A stretch of 40,654 nucleotides of DNA. Origin: an uncultured Eubacteriales bacterium. GTDB taxonomy: Bacteria; Bacillota; Clostridia; Christensenellales; Aristaeellaceae. Below are positions 10,152 to 18,176 of the stretch, one piece after another. Under the pieces are notes generated by a model. That model was given only the letters and a program-made list of their open reading frames with translations, made no database searches and was not told the DNA's origin. The stretch's first letter is position 1; each line of letters opens with the position of its first letter. The position numbers and the translations under genes were made by a program. Location: NCBI GenBank assembly GCA_902765735.1, contig CACXBB010000020.1, positions 1-40,654 on the forward strand. The letters run 5' to 3'.

Positions 10152-11036
10152 TCAAGTGTGGAGTCCGCCCTCCCCGGTCAGGCCGTCGGCGGACATCATG
10201 GTCTTCAGTACGCTGATATCGGTCTCCACATCCAGCGCGTCGGACTGGAACAGCTTGTCCTGCTGGCGCTCGATGGCGCGGATGATCTGGTCCAGCACCG
10301 CGTCGATCTGCGCGCGGGAGGCGCGGATGTTCTCGCCCTGGTAGCGCTGCTTCTCCATCAGGCTGTAGGATTCCAGCAGCTTGAAGGTGGTGGGCAGGTA
10401 GTAGTTCATGAAGCGGCGGATCTCGTCGGCGCGCTCGGGATGTTCGGCGATGAGTTGAAAGATGTCCGCCGTCAGCGCCTCGATGCGGTCGATCTTGTCC
10501 GACACCGCCTTATCGTCGATGCGCTCGTTGAGCTGCCGGATCTCCCGGAGTTTGGCGTTGAAGGCCTCGTTGCCGGTCTCGGGGATGTCCTTTGGCGGCG
10601 CGGCCTCCGCTTCGGGCGCTTCCTGCGGTTCATCCTCCCCCGTCAGCCGCACGCACACGTGCTCGTGGTCCAGGGCGATGTTCTGCATCCAGCCCCTGGC
10701 GATCATCCACTGCAGCTTGTCCTCGGGCGCGCGCACGCCGGAGCGCCGCTGAAGCTCCCCGAAGGTGATGGAGGAGCCCCTGACCCGGCCCAGGCACCTG
10801 GCCAGCTTCTCGGCCTGCCTGCGGCGCGCGCGCCGGCGCCCGGTCAGAAACAGCGGCCAGCTCAGCATCGCCATGAAGATGACGGCGGCCAGGGCCGTGA
10901 TGAAGAAGTCGTCGCTCTCGCCGAAGTTCGTGAACACCACGTACAGGCCGATGACGGTCAGCAGCCCGGAGGCGATGGCCGCCGGGATCTCCCACCAGCT
11001 TGAACCGATGCCCTTGTGCGTCAAAAATCGTTTCAC
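10152..11036 (-). CDS. XpaC-like membrane protein (paralogue 1)
   Basis: The protein (294 residues) has two N-terminal membrane helices (about 10-60), a small winged-helix-like segment (SITFGELQRRSGVRAPEDKLQWMIARGW), an acidic linker, and a helical C-terminal domain with RFMNYYLPTTFKLLESY, the signature of the XpaC / 5-bromo-4-chloroindolyl phosphate hydrolysis family. Bacillus XpaC is usually paired with the TelA toxic-anion protein; the enzymatic activity implied by the name is doubtful. I chose GTG 11036 because GGGAGG lies 7 bases before it. It is about half identical over the C-terminal domain to the gene at 11240-12217. Confidence 0.8.
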   Translation of the reverse strand: MKRFLTHKGIGSSWWEIPAAIASGLLTVIGLYVVFTNFGESDDFFITALAAVIFMAMLSWPLFLTGRRRARRRQAEKLARCLGRVRGSSITFGELQRRSGVRAPEDKLQWMIARGWMQNIALDHEHVCVRLTGEDEPQEAPEAEAAPPKDIPETGNEAFNAKLREIRQLNERIDDKAVSDKIDRIEALTADIFQLIAEHPERADEIRRFMNYYLPTTFKLLESYSLMEKQRYQGENIRASRAQIDAVLDQIIRAIERQQDKLFQSDALDVETDISVLKTMMSADGLTGEGGLHT

Positions 11037-11113
11037 GTCGCGGCCTCCCAAATCAAAGGCGCTTCTTCGTCAGCTCAGGGGTTGAATGTGGCAGAATGCG
11101 ATCGAAATACGCT

Positions 11114-11184
11114 GTAGGGACGCCATTTATGGCGTCCGCCCTATACGAAGCGGGACACGCGGACGCCATGAATGGCGTCCCTAC
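11114..11184. repeat. Inverted pair of GTAGGG palindromes
   Basis: Two 26-bp units face each other (11114-11139 and 11159-11184) and differ at only one or two positions after reversal. Each is itself palindromic around ACGCCAT-ATGGCGT. Together they fold into a long hairpin between the two XpaC-like genes. The rest of the 11037-11239 gap shows no gene. Confidence 0.85.
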
Positions 11185-11239
11185 GGTTGCCTTCGATCTC
11201 CGTGTTCTTATCGCTATGGTTTAATCGGCGTCATTGCCG

Positions 11240-12217
11240 TCACAGGTGCAGCCCGCGGCTCTGCTCGGTGAGCCCGTCGGAGGCCATCATGGTCTCCAGC
11301 ACGCTGATGTCGGTCTCCACGTCCAGCGCGTCGGACTGGAACAGCTTGTCCTGCTGTTGCTCGAAGGCGTGCACCAGTGTCTCCAGCACGTCCTCGATCT
11401 TCTTCCGGCTGGCCTGTATGTTCTCGCCCTGGTAGCTCTGCTTCTCCATCAGGCTGTACGATTTCAGCAGCTTGAGGGTGGTGGGCAGGTAGTAGTTCAT
11501 GAACTTGCGCACCTCGTCGGCCCGCTCGGGCTTCTCGCGCACCACGCGGAAGATGCCGGCGGTCAGCGCGCCGATGCGATCGATGCGCTCGGACACCACC
11601 TCGTTGTCGATGTCCTCGTTGAGCTTGCGGATCTCCCGCAGCTTTGCCTCGAAGTCCTCGCTGTCCGCCGCCGCCTTTTTGGGCTCCGCCTTGGCGCGCT
11701 TCGGCGCGGCCTTGGGCGGCTCGGCCCTGACGGGCTCCGGCTTGGGCGCGGGCGTCGGCGTGACGAACTCCGTCTCGATGGGCTCCGACCGATCGGTCTT
11801 TTCCCCCGCCAGATTGGTGAAGAAATTGACCACGGGACGGACGAAATCCGTCTCGACCTCGTTTTCATTCATATACAGCATCAGCGTGCTGCGGTCGATG
11901 TAGGCGCGGGCATCGATCATGTTCTGATCGATCATGGACTGTATGTCATTCACCACCTCGTCGGTGGACTTGCCCAGCCGCGAGGCCAGCTCCCGGATGC
12001 TGATGCTGTCCCGGTCGCCGATGATGGCGGCATAGTGGCGGAATTCCCTGCGCTGGCTGCGGATCCACGCATTGCGCCCCCGCTTGAGCAGCATGTAAAT
12101 GCCGATAAAGGTGCTGATCGGAGGCGCGATGAACAGGAGCGCGATGCTCCAAAACAGCGAGGGGCCCTCCCCCGGGTCCTCGGGTATGATGATGTGATTG
12201 CGATTTCTGCGGCTCAT
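11240..12217 (-). CDS. XpaC-like membrane protein (paralogue 2)
   Basis: This 325-residue paralogue has a membrane segment pair at about 17-45 (SIALLFIAPPISTFIGIYML), a clearer winged-helix segment (SIRELASRLGKSTDEVVNDIQ), a Pro/Lys/Ala-rich linker with repeated KAEP-like residues, and the XpaC-type C-terminal helices (RKFMNYYLPTTLKLLKSY). The last 40 residues, including DKLFQSDALDVETDISVL, are nearly identical to paralogue 1. It is the first gene after a consensus promoter and is separated from paralogue 1 by 203 bp holding the inverted repeat. Confidence 0.8.
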   Translation of the reverse strand: MSRRNRNHIIIPEDPGEGPSLFWSIALLFIAPPISTFIGIYMLLKRGRNAWIRSQRREFRHYAAIIGDRDSISIRELASRLGKSTDEVVNDIQSMIDQNMIDARAYIDRSTLMLYMNENEVETDFVRPVVNFFTNLAGEKTDRSEPIETEFVTPTPAPKPEPVRAEPPKAAPKRAKAEPKKAAADSEDFEAKLREIRKLNEDIDNEVVSERIDRIGALTAGIFRVVREKPERADEVRKFMNYYLPTTLKLLKSYSLMEKQSYQGENIQASRKKIEDVLETLVHAFEQQQDKLFQSDALDVETDISVLETMMASDGLTEQSRGLHL

Positions 12218-12243
12218 AACTTTACCCCCATTATAGCGTGTCT

Positions 12244-12272
12244 ATTATATCATAACCCGCCCCCGTGTTCAA
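12244..12272 (-). promoter_or_regulatory. Promoter of the XpaC-like cluster
   Basis: TTGAAC and TATAAT lie 17 bases apart on the minus strand, 27 bases before the start codon at 12217. A second TATAAT-like hexamer lies further downstream at 12231-12236. Confidence 0.7.
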
Positions 12273-12306
12273 GTGGCACGGGGCAGAATATTGCCGCATT
12301 TCCGGG

Positions 12307-12335
12307 TTGACTGATCGTCCCGTTTGGTTTAGAAT
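12307..12335 (+). promoter_or_regulatory. Promoter of the barnase-barstar group
   Basis: TTGACT and TAGAAT are 17 bases apart and divergent from the XpaC-like promoter. Transcription would begin near 12342 and cover the 51-aa ORF, barnase and barstar, and probably deoD and the HAD gene. Confidence 0.7.
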
Positions 12336-12395
12336 AGGTATGGAAAGCGCATGCGCGCCGCCGTTTCCGGGCAAAATGGACCCGGAGGTGATCGC

Positions 12396-12551
12396 ATGAT
12401 CGACGAGGATCGCGAGGACACGGAGTACGTGGCCTCAGCCACGGAGTGCACCGGCGTGGCACCCGCCCTCCGGGAGGGCGACGACGCGGCGCGGGCGCTG
12501 TACGCCGTTCACCCGGCGAAGCGGCGAAACCGCAAGAAACCGAAGGCGTGA
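12396..12551 (+). CDS. Small protein of 51 residues, function unknown
   Basis: The start has a textbook GGAGGTGATC ribosome site. The peptide is acidic at first (MIDEDREDTEY), then VASATECTGVAPAL, and ends strongly basic (AKRRNRKKPKA). It has no signal peptide or membrane helix. I recall similar short proteins with a TECTG motif in Clostridia but no function for them. It is the first gene after the promoter and 35 bases before barnase. Confidence 0.65.
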   Translation: MIDEDREDTEYVASATECTGVAPALREGDDAARALYAVHPAKRRNRKKPKA

Positions 12552-12586
12552 CCGGCGTACCGGGCGCACGTGAAAGGGAGGCACAA

Positions 12587-13102
12587 ATGCTCAGAGGAAT
12601 CAGAAGGGCGCTGGCGATGCTGCTGGCCGTTCTGCTCGCGGCATCGCTGGCGGGCGGCAGTCTGGCCGAGGACTGGCGCGACATGCTGCGCGATGCCTTC
12701 GGGCTGTCGGACGACTACGCGGTCGAGGCCCCTGCCGAAGCGTCCGAACCGCAGGCCGGGTCCATCACGGACCCCCAGGAGATCGTCAACTACCTGGACC
12801 ACTACGGAGAGCTGCCCGACAACTTCATCACCAAGAAGGAGGCCCGGGCGCTGGGCTGGGATTCCAGCTACAACTACGTGGGCGACGTGGCCCCGGGCAA
12901 GTCCATCGGCGGGGACCGCTTCGGCAACTACGAGGGCCTGCTGCCGGAGAAGAATGGCCGGCAGTGGTACGAGTGCGACACCGGCTACAAGGGCAAAAAG
13001 CGGGGCCCGACCCGCCTGCTGTACAGCTCCGACGGGCTCTACTACTACACCGACGACCACTACAGGACCTTCAAACAGATGTATCCGGAGGACGCGAGAT
13101 GA
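12587..13102 (+). CDS. Secreted barnase-type ribonuclease
   Basis: Barnase cleaves RNA, preferring the base after guanosine. The 171-residue precursor has a signal peptide (RRALAMLLAVLLAASLA) and a short acidic linker. The full barnase domain follows from about residue 63: LPDNFITKKEARALGW, VAPGKSIGGDRFGNYEG, then the catalytic set E129 (WYEC), R143 (TRLLYSSDG) and H158 (DDHYRTF). All key residues are kept, so it should be active. GGGAGG precedes ATG 12587. Its stop overlaps the start of barstar (ATGA), as expected for an enzyme made together with its inhibitor. Confidence 0.95.
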   Translation: MLRGIRRALAMLLAVLLAASLAGGSLAEDWRDMLRDAFGLSDDYAVEAPAEASEPQAGSITDPQEIVNYLDHYGELPDNFITKKEARALGWDSSYNYVGDVAPGKSIGGDRFGNYEGLLPEKNGRQWYECDTGYKGKKRGPTRLLYSSDGLYYYTDDHYRTFKQMYPEDAR

Positions 13103-13347
13103 TTATACTGGACGGCAAGCGCATGGGCGACAGGGAGGCCCTGCACGCGGAGCTCAAGGAAAAGCTGGGGCTGCCTTCATACTACGGCGGCAATCTGGAC
13201 GCGCTGAACGACTGCCTGGGCGAGCGCCGGGAGGAAACGCTGGTGGTGATCCGCGATTTCGGGGATTTCGCGGAGAACTGCGGCGCCTACGGCATGAAGC
13301 TGCTCCGGGTCTTCAACGACAACGGCATACAGGTGATATTGGACTAA
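13099..13347 (+). CDS. Barstar-family ribonuclease inhibitor
   Basis: The 82-residue cytoplasmic protein has LPSYYGGNLDALNDCL, the helix that plugs the barnase active site in the barstar family (with the key Asp residues), and the closing strand IQVILD. The ATG overlaps the barnase stop by four bases, giving coupled translation. It should protect the cell from unexported barnase. At 82 residues it is close to the usual ~90. Confidence 0.94.
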   Translation: MIILDGKRMGDREALHAELKEKLGLPSYYGGNLDALNDCLGERREETLVVIRDFGDFAENCGAYGMKLLRVFNDNGIQVILD

Positions 13348-13368
13348 TATACACAGGAGGATACGATT

Positions 13369-14082
13369 ATGGCGAACATTCCGACCCCCCACATCAACGC
13401 TCCCGAGGGCGCCTTCGCGCGCACGGTGCTGATGCCCGGCGACCCGCTGCGGGCAAAGTTCATCGCCGACACCTATCTGGAGAACGCCGTGCTGGTCAAC
13501 AACGTGCGCGGCGTGCAGGGCTATACCGGCAGCTACAAGGGCAAGCGGGTCTCCGTGATGGCCTCCGGCATGGGCATGCCCTCCATCGGCATCTACTCCT
13601 ACGAGCTATACAACTGCTACGGCGTGGAGAACATCATCCGCGTGGGCACCGCCGGCGCGCTGACCATGAAGCTCCAGCTTCGGGACGTGGTGGCCGCCAT
13701 GAGCTGCTACACCGATTCCAACTACGGCGCGCAGTTCAACTTCCACGGATCGCTGGCTCCGTCATGCAGCTACGGGCTGCTCCGCGACGCCATGGACGCG
13801 GCTGACCGCCTGGGCGTGCACATGCAGCCCGGCCCGATCTTCTCCAGCGACGCCTTCTACAAGCAGTGGGAATACTCCTCAACCCCGGTGCTTCAGAAGC
13901 TGGGCGTGATGTGCGTGGAGATGGAGTCCTACGCCCTCTACCTCAACGCCGCCGCCGCGGGTAAGAACGCCCTGACGCTTCTGACCATCTCCGACAGCCT
14001 GGTCACCGGCCAGGCCCTGTCCGCCGAGGACCGGCAGAACACCTTCACCCGGATGATGGAGATCGCGCTGGAGATCGCGTGA
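13369..14082 (+). CDS. deoD: Purine nucleoside phosphorylase, DeoD type
   Basis: The enzyme splits purine (deoxy)nucleosides with phosphate to base and sugar-1-phosphate. The 237-residue length and sequence are those of the hexameric DeoD class: TPHINAP start, PGDPLRAKFIA phosphate region, VNNVRG, RVGTAGAL, CVEMESYALY and the ISDSLVTG segment with the catalytic Asp. AGGAGG lies before the ATG. It follows barstar by 21 bases, so it could use RNA breakdown products for salvage, an inference from order only. Confidence 0.96.
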   Translation: MANIPTPHINAPEGAFARTVLMPGDPLRAKFIADTYLENAVLVNNVRGVQGYTGSYKGKRVSVMASGMGMPSIGIYSYELYNCYGVENIIRVGTAGALTMKLQLRDVVAAMSCYTDSNYGAQFNFHGSLAPSCSYGLLRDAMDAADRLGVHMQPGPIFSSDAFYKQWEYSSTPVLQKLGVMCVEMESYALYLNAAAAGKNALTLLTISDSLVTGQALSAEDRQNTFTRMMEIALEIA

Positions 14083-14921
14083 CGACACACAATGCCATGA
14101 CGATATACAGGCTGGCGGCGCTGGACATGGACGGCACGCTGTTGAACTCGGGCCATGAGACCACGCCCTACACCCGCGCGGTGATCGAGCGCGCCGCCGC
14201 CGCGGGGAAGATCGTCGCGCTGTCCACGGGCCGGGCGCTCTCGGAGCTGTGGGCGCACCTTCGCCTAATCCCCGGCATCGCCTACGTGATCGGGGAGAGC
14301 GGCGCGTGCGTCTACGACGTCGGGCGGGATCAGATCCTTCAAAAAATCACCCTCGATGACGGCGACGTGGACGCCATCTACGCCGCCGCCGAGGGCATGG
14401 ACGTCACGGTGCAGTGCTTCATCGACAATCAATCCTACATGACCGGGGAATCCGACGCGGCCATGGCGGCCCACCACCTGATGGATTTCGCCCCGGCGTT
14501 CCGCGCGGGCTCGATGTTCATCGAGGACGCCGCCGCGCTGTGCCGCGCGAGCCGGGGCCGGGTGAGCAAGGTTAACCTGTACTTCGCCGACGCCCGGGAG
14601 CGCGACCGCTATCCCGAACGCATCCGAGGCCTGAACGTGGCGGTCAAGGAGTCCGTGGGCATCGGCTGGGAGATCTCGCCCCCAGAGGCGGACAAGGCCA
14701 AGGGGCTTTATTTCCTGTGCAATCACCTCGGACTGTCCCCGCGGGAGGTCATGGCCGTGGGCGACGGCGGCAACGACCTCGACATCATGGGCGCGGCGGG
14801 CCTGTCCGTGGCCATGGGCAACGCCATCGACGCCGTGAAGGCCATGGCCGACGCCCTCACCGACGACTGCGATCACGACGGCGCGGCGAAGGCGATCGAG
14901 AGGTATATGCTTGCGGAATAA
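14079..14921 (+). CDS. HAD-superfamily Cof-type phosphatase
   Basis: The 280-residue protein has HAD motif I (ALDMDGTLLNS), motif II (ALSTGR), a large C2-type cap (about 90-195), and motif IV (GDGGNDLDIM) preceded by the catalytic lysine in DKAKG. Cof-type enzymes dephosphorylate sugar phosphates or cofactors such as pyridoxal phosphate; the substrate is not readable. GTG 14079 overlaps the deoD stop; ATG 14097 is the alternative start and would lose six residues. It ends at a terminator shared with the convergent rplT. Confidence 0.9.
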   Translation: MTTHNAMTIYRLAALDMDGTLLNSGHETTPYTRAVIERAAAAGKIVALSTGRALSELWAHLRLIPGIAYVIGESGACVYDVGRDQILQKITLDDGDVDAIYAAAEGMDVTVQCFIDNQSYMTGESDAAMAAHHLMDFAPAFRAGSMFIEDAAALCRASRGRVSKVNLYFADARERDRYPERIRGLNVAVKESVGIGWEISPPEADKAKGLYFLCNHLGLSPREVMAVGDGGNDLDIMGAAGLSVAMGNAIDAVKAMADALTDDCDHDGAAKAIERYMLAE

Positions 14922-14928
14922 TCTCCAT

Positions 14929-14964
14929 AAAAAAACCGCCCCGCATCGCGGGACGGGTTTTTTA
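14929..14964. terminator. Bidirectional terminator, HAD gene / rplT
   Basis: A-run, then CCGCCCCGC, a short loop, GCGGGACGG and a T-run of six form a terminator working in both directions, with one mismatch in the stem. Confidence 0.88.
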
Positions 14965-14975
14965 TGGGATTGTTT

Positions 14976-15332
14976 TTACTTGACGGCAGCCTTGGCCTTC
15001 TCCGCCAGCACCGCGAACGCGGCGGGATCGGAGATCGCCAGCTCGGAGAGCATCTTGCGGTTGATATCGATGCCGGCCACCTTCAGGCCGTTCATCAGCT
15101 TGGAGTAGCTCAGGCCATTGATGCGGGCCGCCGCGTTGATGCGGGCGATCCACAGGCGACGGAACTCGCGCTTCTTCAGCTTGCGGCCGATGTAGGCATA
15201 GCGCAGGGAGCGACGAACCTGTTCGCTGGCTGCACGGTACTGCTTGCTCTTGGCGCCAAAGTAGCCCTTGGCGAGCTTCATGATCTTGCGCTTTTTCTTC
15301 TGTGCGGTAACTGCACGCTTCACTCTTGCCAT
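14976..15332 (-). CDS. rplT: 50S ribosomal protein L20
   Basis: L20 binds 23S rRNA early in large-subunit assembly and in many Firmicutes can repress its own operon. The 118-residue length is standard. The basic N-terminus ([26 protein letters not shown]) and the [11 protein letters not shown]-type block (here [13 protein letters not shown]) are present. It is the last gene of infC-rpmI-rplT, 15 bases after rpmI. Confidence 0.98.
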   Translation of the reverse strand: MARVKRAVTAQKKKRKIMKLAKGYFGAKSKQYRAASEQVRRSLRYAYIGRKLKKREFRRLWIARINAAARINGLSYSKLMNGLKVAGIDINRKMLSELAISDPAAFAVLAEKAKAAVK

Positions 15333-15347
15333 TGTCGATTCGCCTCC

Positions 15348-15545
15348 TTACTTGTAGGGGATCAGTTTCTTCATGGTCTTGCCTTCGGTGGTGGTCAGAT
15401 AGGCGGCCTTGCGAAGGTTGCGGGTGCGCTTGGTGGGCTTCTTGGTCAGGATGTGACGCTTGAAAGCCTGAGCGCGCTTGACCTTACCGCTCTTGGTGAG
15501 ATTAAAACGCTTTGCGGCGCCCTTATGCGTCTTCTGTTTGGGCAT
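15348..15545 (-). CDS. rpmI: 50S ribosomal protein L35
   Basis: The 65-residue protein starts [14 protein letters not shown] and contains the basic L35 core ([14 protein letters not shown]). The open frame extends 36 codons upstream, but ATG 15545 gives the family start and has GAGGAGG-like sequence before it. Confidence 0.98.
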   Translation of the reverse strand: MPKQKTHKGAAKRFNLTKSGKVKRAQAFKRHILTKKPTKRTRNLRKAAYLTTTEGKTMKKLIPYK

Positions 15546-15576
15546 GGGTTTTTCCTCCTCTCGTGATTGGGGCGCG

Positions 15577-16089
15577 TCAGTCGGCGGCCCTGGGTGAAAT
15601 GAACATGGACATGTTGCGGCCCTCAATCTGCGGGGGCTTGTCCACGGTTCCATACTCCTTGATGCGCTCGGCGAACTCCGTCATAACCTGGCGGCCGATT
15701 TCAGAGTGGGTGATCTGGCGTCCGCGGAAGCGGATCGTCACCTTCACCTTGTTGCCATCCTTGAGAAACTTCATGGCGTTTTTGAACTTGACGTCCACGT
15801 CGTGATCTTCGATGGTGGCGGACAGGCGAACCTCTTTGACGGTAATGACCTTCTGATTCTTGCGGAACTCACGCTCTTTCTTGGACTGCTCGAAGCGATA
15901 CTTGCCGTAGTCCATGAGCTTGCAAACCGGCGGACGGGCCTGCGGCGCGATCTTGACAAGGTCAAGCTGCCTCTCCTCTGCCAAGGCCAGCGCGTCCCTG
16001 CTGGACATGACGCCCAGCTGTTCGCCGTTCTGATCCACGACGCGCACCTCGCGGTCGCGAATCTCCTCGTTAATCATGAGATCGTTGAT
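15577..16089 (-). CDS. infC: Translation initiation factor IF-3, likely AUC start
   Basis: IF-3 keeps 30S subunits free and rejects non-standard start codons. The N domain starts [17 protein letters not shown] and the C domain contains [14 protein letters not shown] and [12 protein letters not shown]. The first ATG (16077) lies 21 bases from AGGAGG, too far; an in-frame ATC at 16087-16089 lies 9 bases from it and gives the usual N-terminal extension. Rare start codons in infC are known from E. coli (AUU) and allow IF-3 to control its own synthesis. Length from ATC is 170 residues. Confidence 0.95.
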   Translation of the reverse strand: MNDLMINEEIRDREVRVVDQNGEQLGVMSSRDALALAEERQLDLVKIAPQARPPVCKLMDYGKYRFEQSKKEREFRKNQKVITVKEVRLSATIEDHDVDVKFKNAMKFLKDGNKVKVTIRFRGRQITHSEIGRQVMTEFAERIKEYGTVDKPPQIEGRNMSMFISPRAAD

Positions 16090-16122
16090 ACCGAAACACC
16101 TCCTAAATCTGTTCGCGCGATG

Positions 16123-16150
16123 AAAAAAGAGCAGCGCATAGCGCCACTCT
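16123..16150 (-). terminator. Attenuator hairpin in the infC leader
   Basis: In the leader RNA, GAGUGGCGC and GCGCUGCUC pair over nine positions (two of them G-U) around a UAU loop, followed by six U. This is an intrinsic terminator before infC. A second smaller hairpin with a GGGA tetraloop and five U lies upstream at 16153-16169. The operon is therefore likely controlled by antitermination or an L20-type leader. Confidence 0.75.
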
Positions 16151-16242
16151 GTAAAAACCCCTCCCGGGGCCCCTCTGAATTGTCAGAAACCGTTGAAGCT
16201 TTCGCCGCAAGGTGAGAAGTGGACGCTTCTGCTTACTAAGGT

Positions 16243-16271
16243 ATTATACATCGGAGCGGAGAGGTTTGCAA
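16243..16271 (-). promoter_or_regulatory. infC operon promoter
   Basis: TTGCAA and TATAAT are 17 bases apart on the minus strand, giving a leader of about 145 bases before the infC start. Confidence 0.8.
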
Positions 16272-16294
16272 GGGAAAGGTTGGTTAAGTTTTTC

Positions 16295-16469
16295 AGAGTG
16301 GAGAGTGCAGAGTGGAGAGTGCAGTTTTGGTAGAAATCCTTACGGATTTCTTTTGATTAATAGAGTTACGGATTAACGCACAATCGATATATTATCTTTT
16401 TCAATCAGACAAATCCCGAAGGGATTTGAACCAAAACTTCACTCTTCACTCTCCACTCTTCACTCTCAC
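16295..16469. repeat. Heptad-array element A
   Basis: The gap between the infC promoter and znuB holds about four tandem heptamers of AGAGTGG/AGAGTGC at the left (16295-16324) and four of AGAGTGA/AGAGTGG in reverse at the right (16439-16468). Each array is followed inwards by TTTTGG and a small hairpin of AAATCC-GGATTT type, so the whole unit is a ~175-bp inverted-repeat element. Its right edge supplies or overlaps the znuB stop codon TGA. Confidence 0.8.
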
Positions 16470-17482
16470 CCCTTCGCCACCCCAACGCACGAGAACACGA
16501 GGAACACCACGAGGTTCACCCCCACGATCCCTGCGCCGGTGGGGATGGAGTAGACGCAGGAGAGCATCATGCCCACGAGGAAGCAGCTCACGGAGATCAC
16601 CGCGGCGCTGACGGTCACGGCACGGAAGTTATCGAACACCCGCATAGCGGACAATGCCGGGAAGATGATGAGGCTGGAGATCAAGAGCGTGCCCATCATG
16701 CGCATGCCGATGACCACCGTCACGGCGGTCAGAAGCGCGATCAGCCGGTTGTAGAGCTTTGCGCGGGTGCCGGTGGCGCGGGCGAAGGCCTCGTCGAAGG
16801 TCACGGCGAATATGCGCGGGTAGTACAGTATGAACAGCGTCAGCACCACCAGCGAGAGTATCACGGACAGCCACACGTCCGAGGCGCTCATGGCCAGTAT
16901 GGAGCCGAACATGTAGTTGTACACGTCCACGTTCATGCCGCTGGTCATGCTGGTGACCACCACGCCCAGCGCCAGCGCCGAGGTGGAGATCAGCGCGATG
17001 GCGGAGTCGCCCCGCATGCGGCTTTGGCCGCTCAACCGCAGCAGCAGAAACGCGCACAGCACCACCACCACCAGCGTGAACGGCAGCGGGCTCTCGGCGA
17101 CGGACGCGCACACCGCCGCCACGCCGCCGCGCACCGCCGCGGGCAGGAAGGCCGGCAGGCTGTCCGCCGTCACGAACCCCAGCGCCATGGCCACCGTCAG
17201 CGCGCCGAAGCCCACGTGGGACAGGCCGTCGCCGATCATCGAGTAGCGCTTGAGCACCAGGCTCACGCCCAGCAGCGCCGCGCACAGCGACACCAGCGCC
17301 CCCACCAGCAGCGCCCGCCGTATGAATTTGTAGCTCAGATAGCCGCCCATCTCGGAGATCATCCAGCCGATGTCCCTTATGTGGCACAAAAGCCAGACCA
17401 CCACCAGTATGAGCAGCGCCCACAGCACGGCGGTGCCCCGCCGGCCGGGCTTCTTCGTCCATCTCGACAGCAGGTCAGCCAC
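16466..17482 (-). CDS. znuB: Zinc ABC transporter permease
   Basis: This 338-residue ABC-3 family permease has about eight to nine membrane helices and the metal-permease segment YSMIGDGLSHVGFGALTVAM with its conserved H. It would form the membrane pore with ZnuC and receive Zn(II) from ZnuA. The first ~25 residues (RWTKKPGRRGTAV) extend beyond the usual family start. It overlaps znuC by 8 bases, and its stop falls on the end of repeat element A. Confidence 0.92.
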   Translation of the reverse strand: MADLLSRWTKKPGRRGTAVLWALLILVVVWLLCHIRDIGWMISEMGGYLSYKFIRRALLVGALVSLCAALLGVSLVLKRYSMIGDGLSHVGFGALTVAMALGFVTADSLPAFLPAAVRGGVAAVCASVAESPLPFTLVVVVLCAFLLLRLSGQSRMRGDSAIALISTSALALGVVVTSMTSGMNVDVYNYMFGSILAMSASDVWLSVILSLVVLTLFILYYPRIFAVTFDEAFARATGTRAKLYNRLIALLTAVTVVIGMRMMGTLLISSLIIFPALSAMRVFDNFRAVTVSAAVISVSCFLVGMMLSCVYSIPTGAGIVGVNLVVFLVFSCVGVAKG

Positions 17483-18176
17483 GGGCCTTCACCGCCTTGT
17501 TCAGATATTGCGCGGCATACTCCTCCACGGTGCCGTTGAAGTCCATGCCCGTGTCCATCACGGCCACGTGCTTCGCGTCCCTGAGCGCCCCCCGGACGTC
17601 GTGGGACACCATCACCACGGCCACGCCGTGCCGGACGTTCAGGTCGCGTATGACGTCGTACAGCTCCCGCGTGGCCTCGGGATCGAGGCCCGTCACCGGC
17701 TCGTCCAGCAGCAGCATGCCGTCGGTGGCGCACAGCGCCCGCGCCAGCAGTACCCGCTGCTGCTGCCCGCCGGACAGCGTGCGGTAGGACTTCTTGCGGA
17801 ACTTCGTCACGTCCAACAGCGCCATGTTGGCCTCCGCCTTGGCCCGGTCGGCCTTGTTGAAGAAGAACCGGGTCCCCATGCGGTTGACGCACCCGGAGAG
17901 CACGACCTCCTCCACCGAGGCGGGAAAGTCCCGCTGGGCGGCGGTCTGCTGGGGCAGGTAGCCGATCTGGTTCTTCATCAGCCCGTCGCCGTAGACGATG
18001 CTGCCGCTTCTGGGCTTCACCAGCCCCAGCATCGCCCGCATCAGCGTGGACTTGCCGGAGCCGTTCTCCCCCAGCACCACCAGGTAGTCGCCCTTCTCGA
18101 CAGACAGGCTCACGCGGTCCACGGCCACCGTGCCCTCAAACGCAATGGTGACATCCCGAAGCTGTATCAGCGCCAT
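17475..18176 (-). CDS. znuC: Zinc ABC transporter ATPase
   Basis: The 233-residue ATPase has Walker A GENGSGKST, signature LSGGQQQR, Walker B MLLLDEPVTGLD and the switch histidine (MVSHD). It powers uptake by ZnuB. Its ATG lies inside the regulator gene, overlapping the end of fur by 41 bases, and its end overlaps znuB, so the three are translationally linked. Confidence 0.94.
   Translation of the reverse strand: MALIQLRDVTIAFEGTVAVDRVSLSVEKGDYLVVLGENGSGKSTLMRAMLGLVKPRSGSIVYGDGLMKNQIGYLPQQTAAQRDFPASVEEVVLSGCVNRMGTRFFFNKADRAKAEANMALLDVTKFRKKSYRTLSGGQQQRVLLARALCATDGMLLLDEPVTGLDPEATRELYDVIRDLNVRHGVAVVMVSHDVRGALRDAKHVAVMDTGMDFNGTVEEYAAQYLNKAVKARG

Noticed and set aside
11086-11271. Small ORFs across the gap between the XpaC-like genes
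   Set aside because: They are translations of the GTAGGG inverted repeat and recur wherever that repeat occurs.
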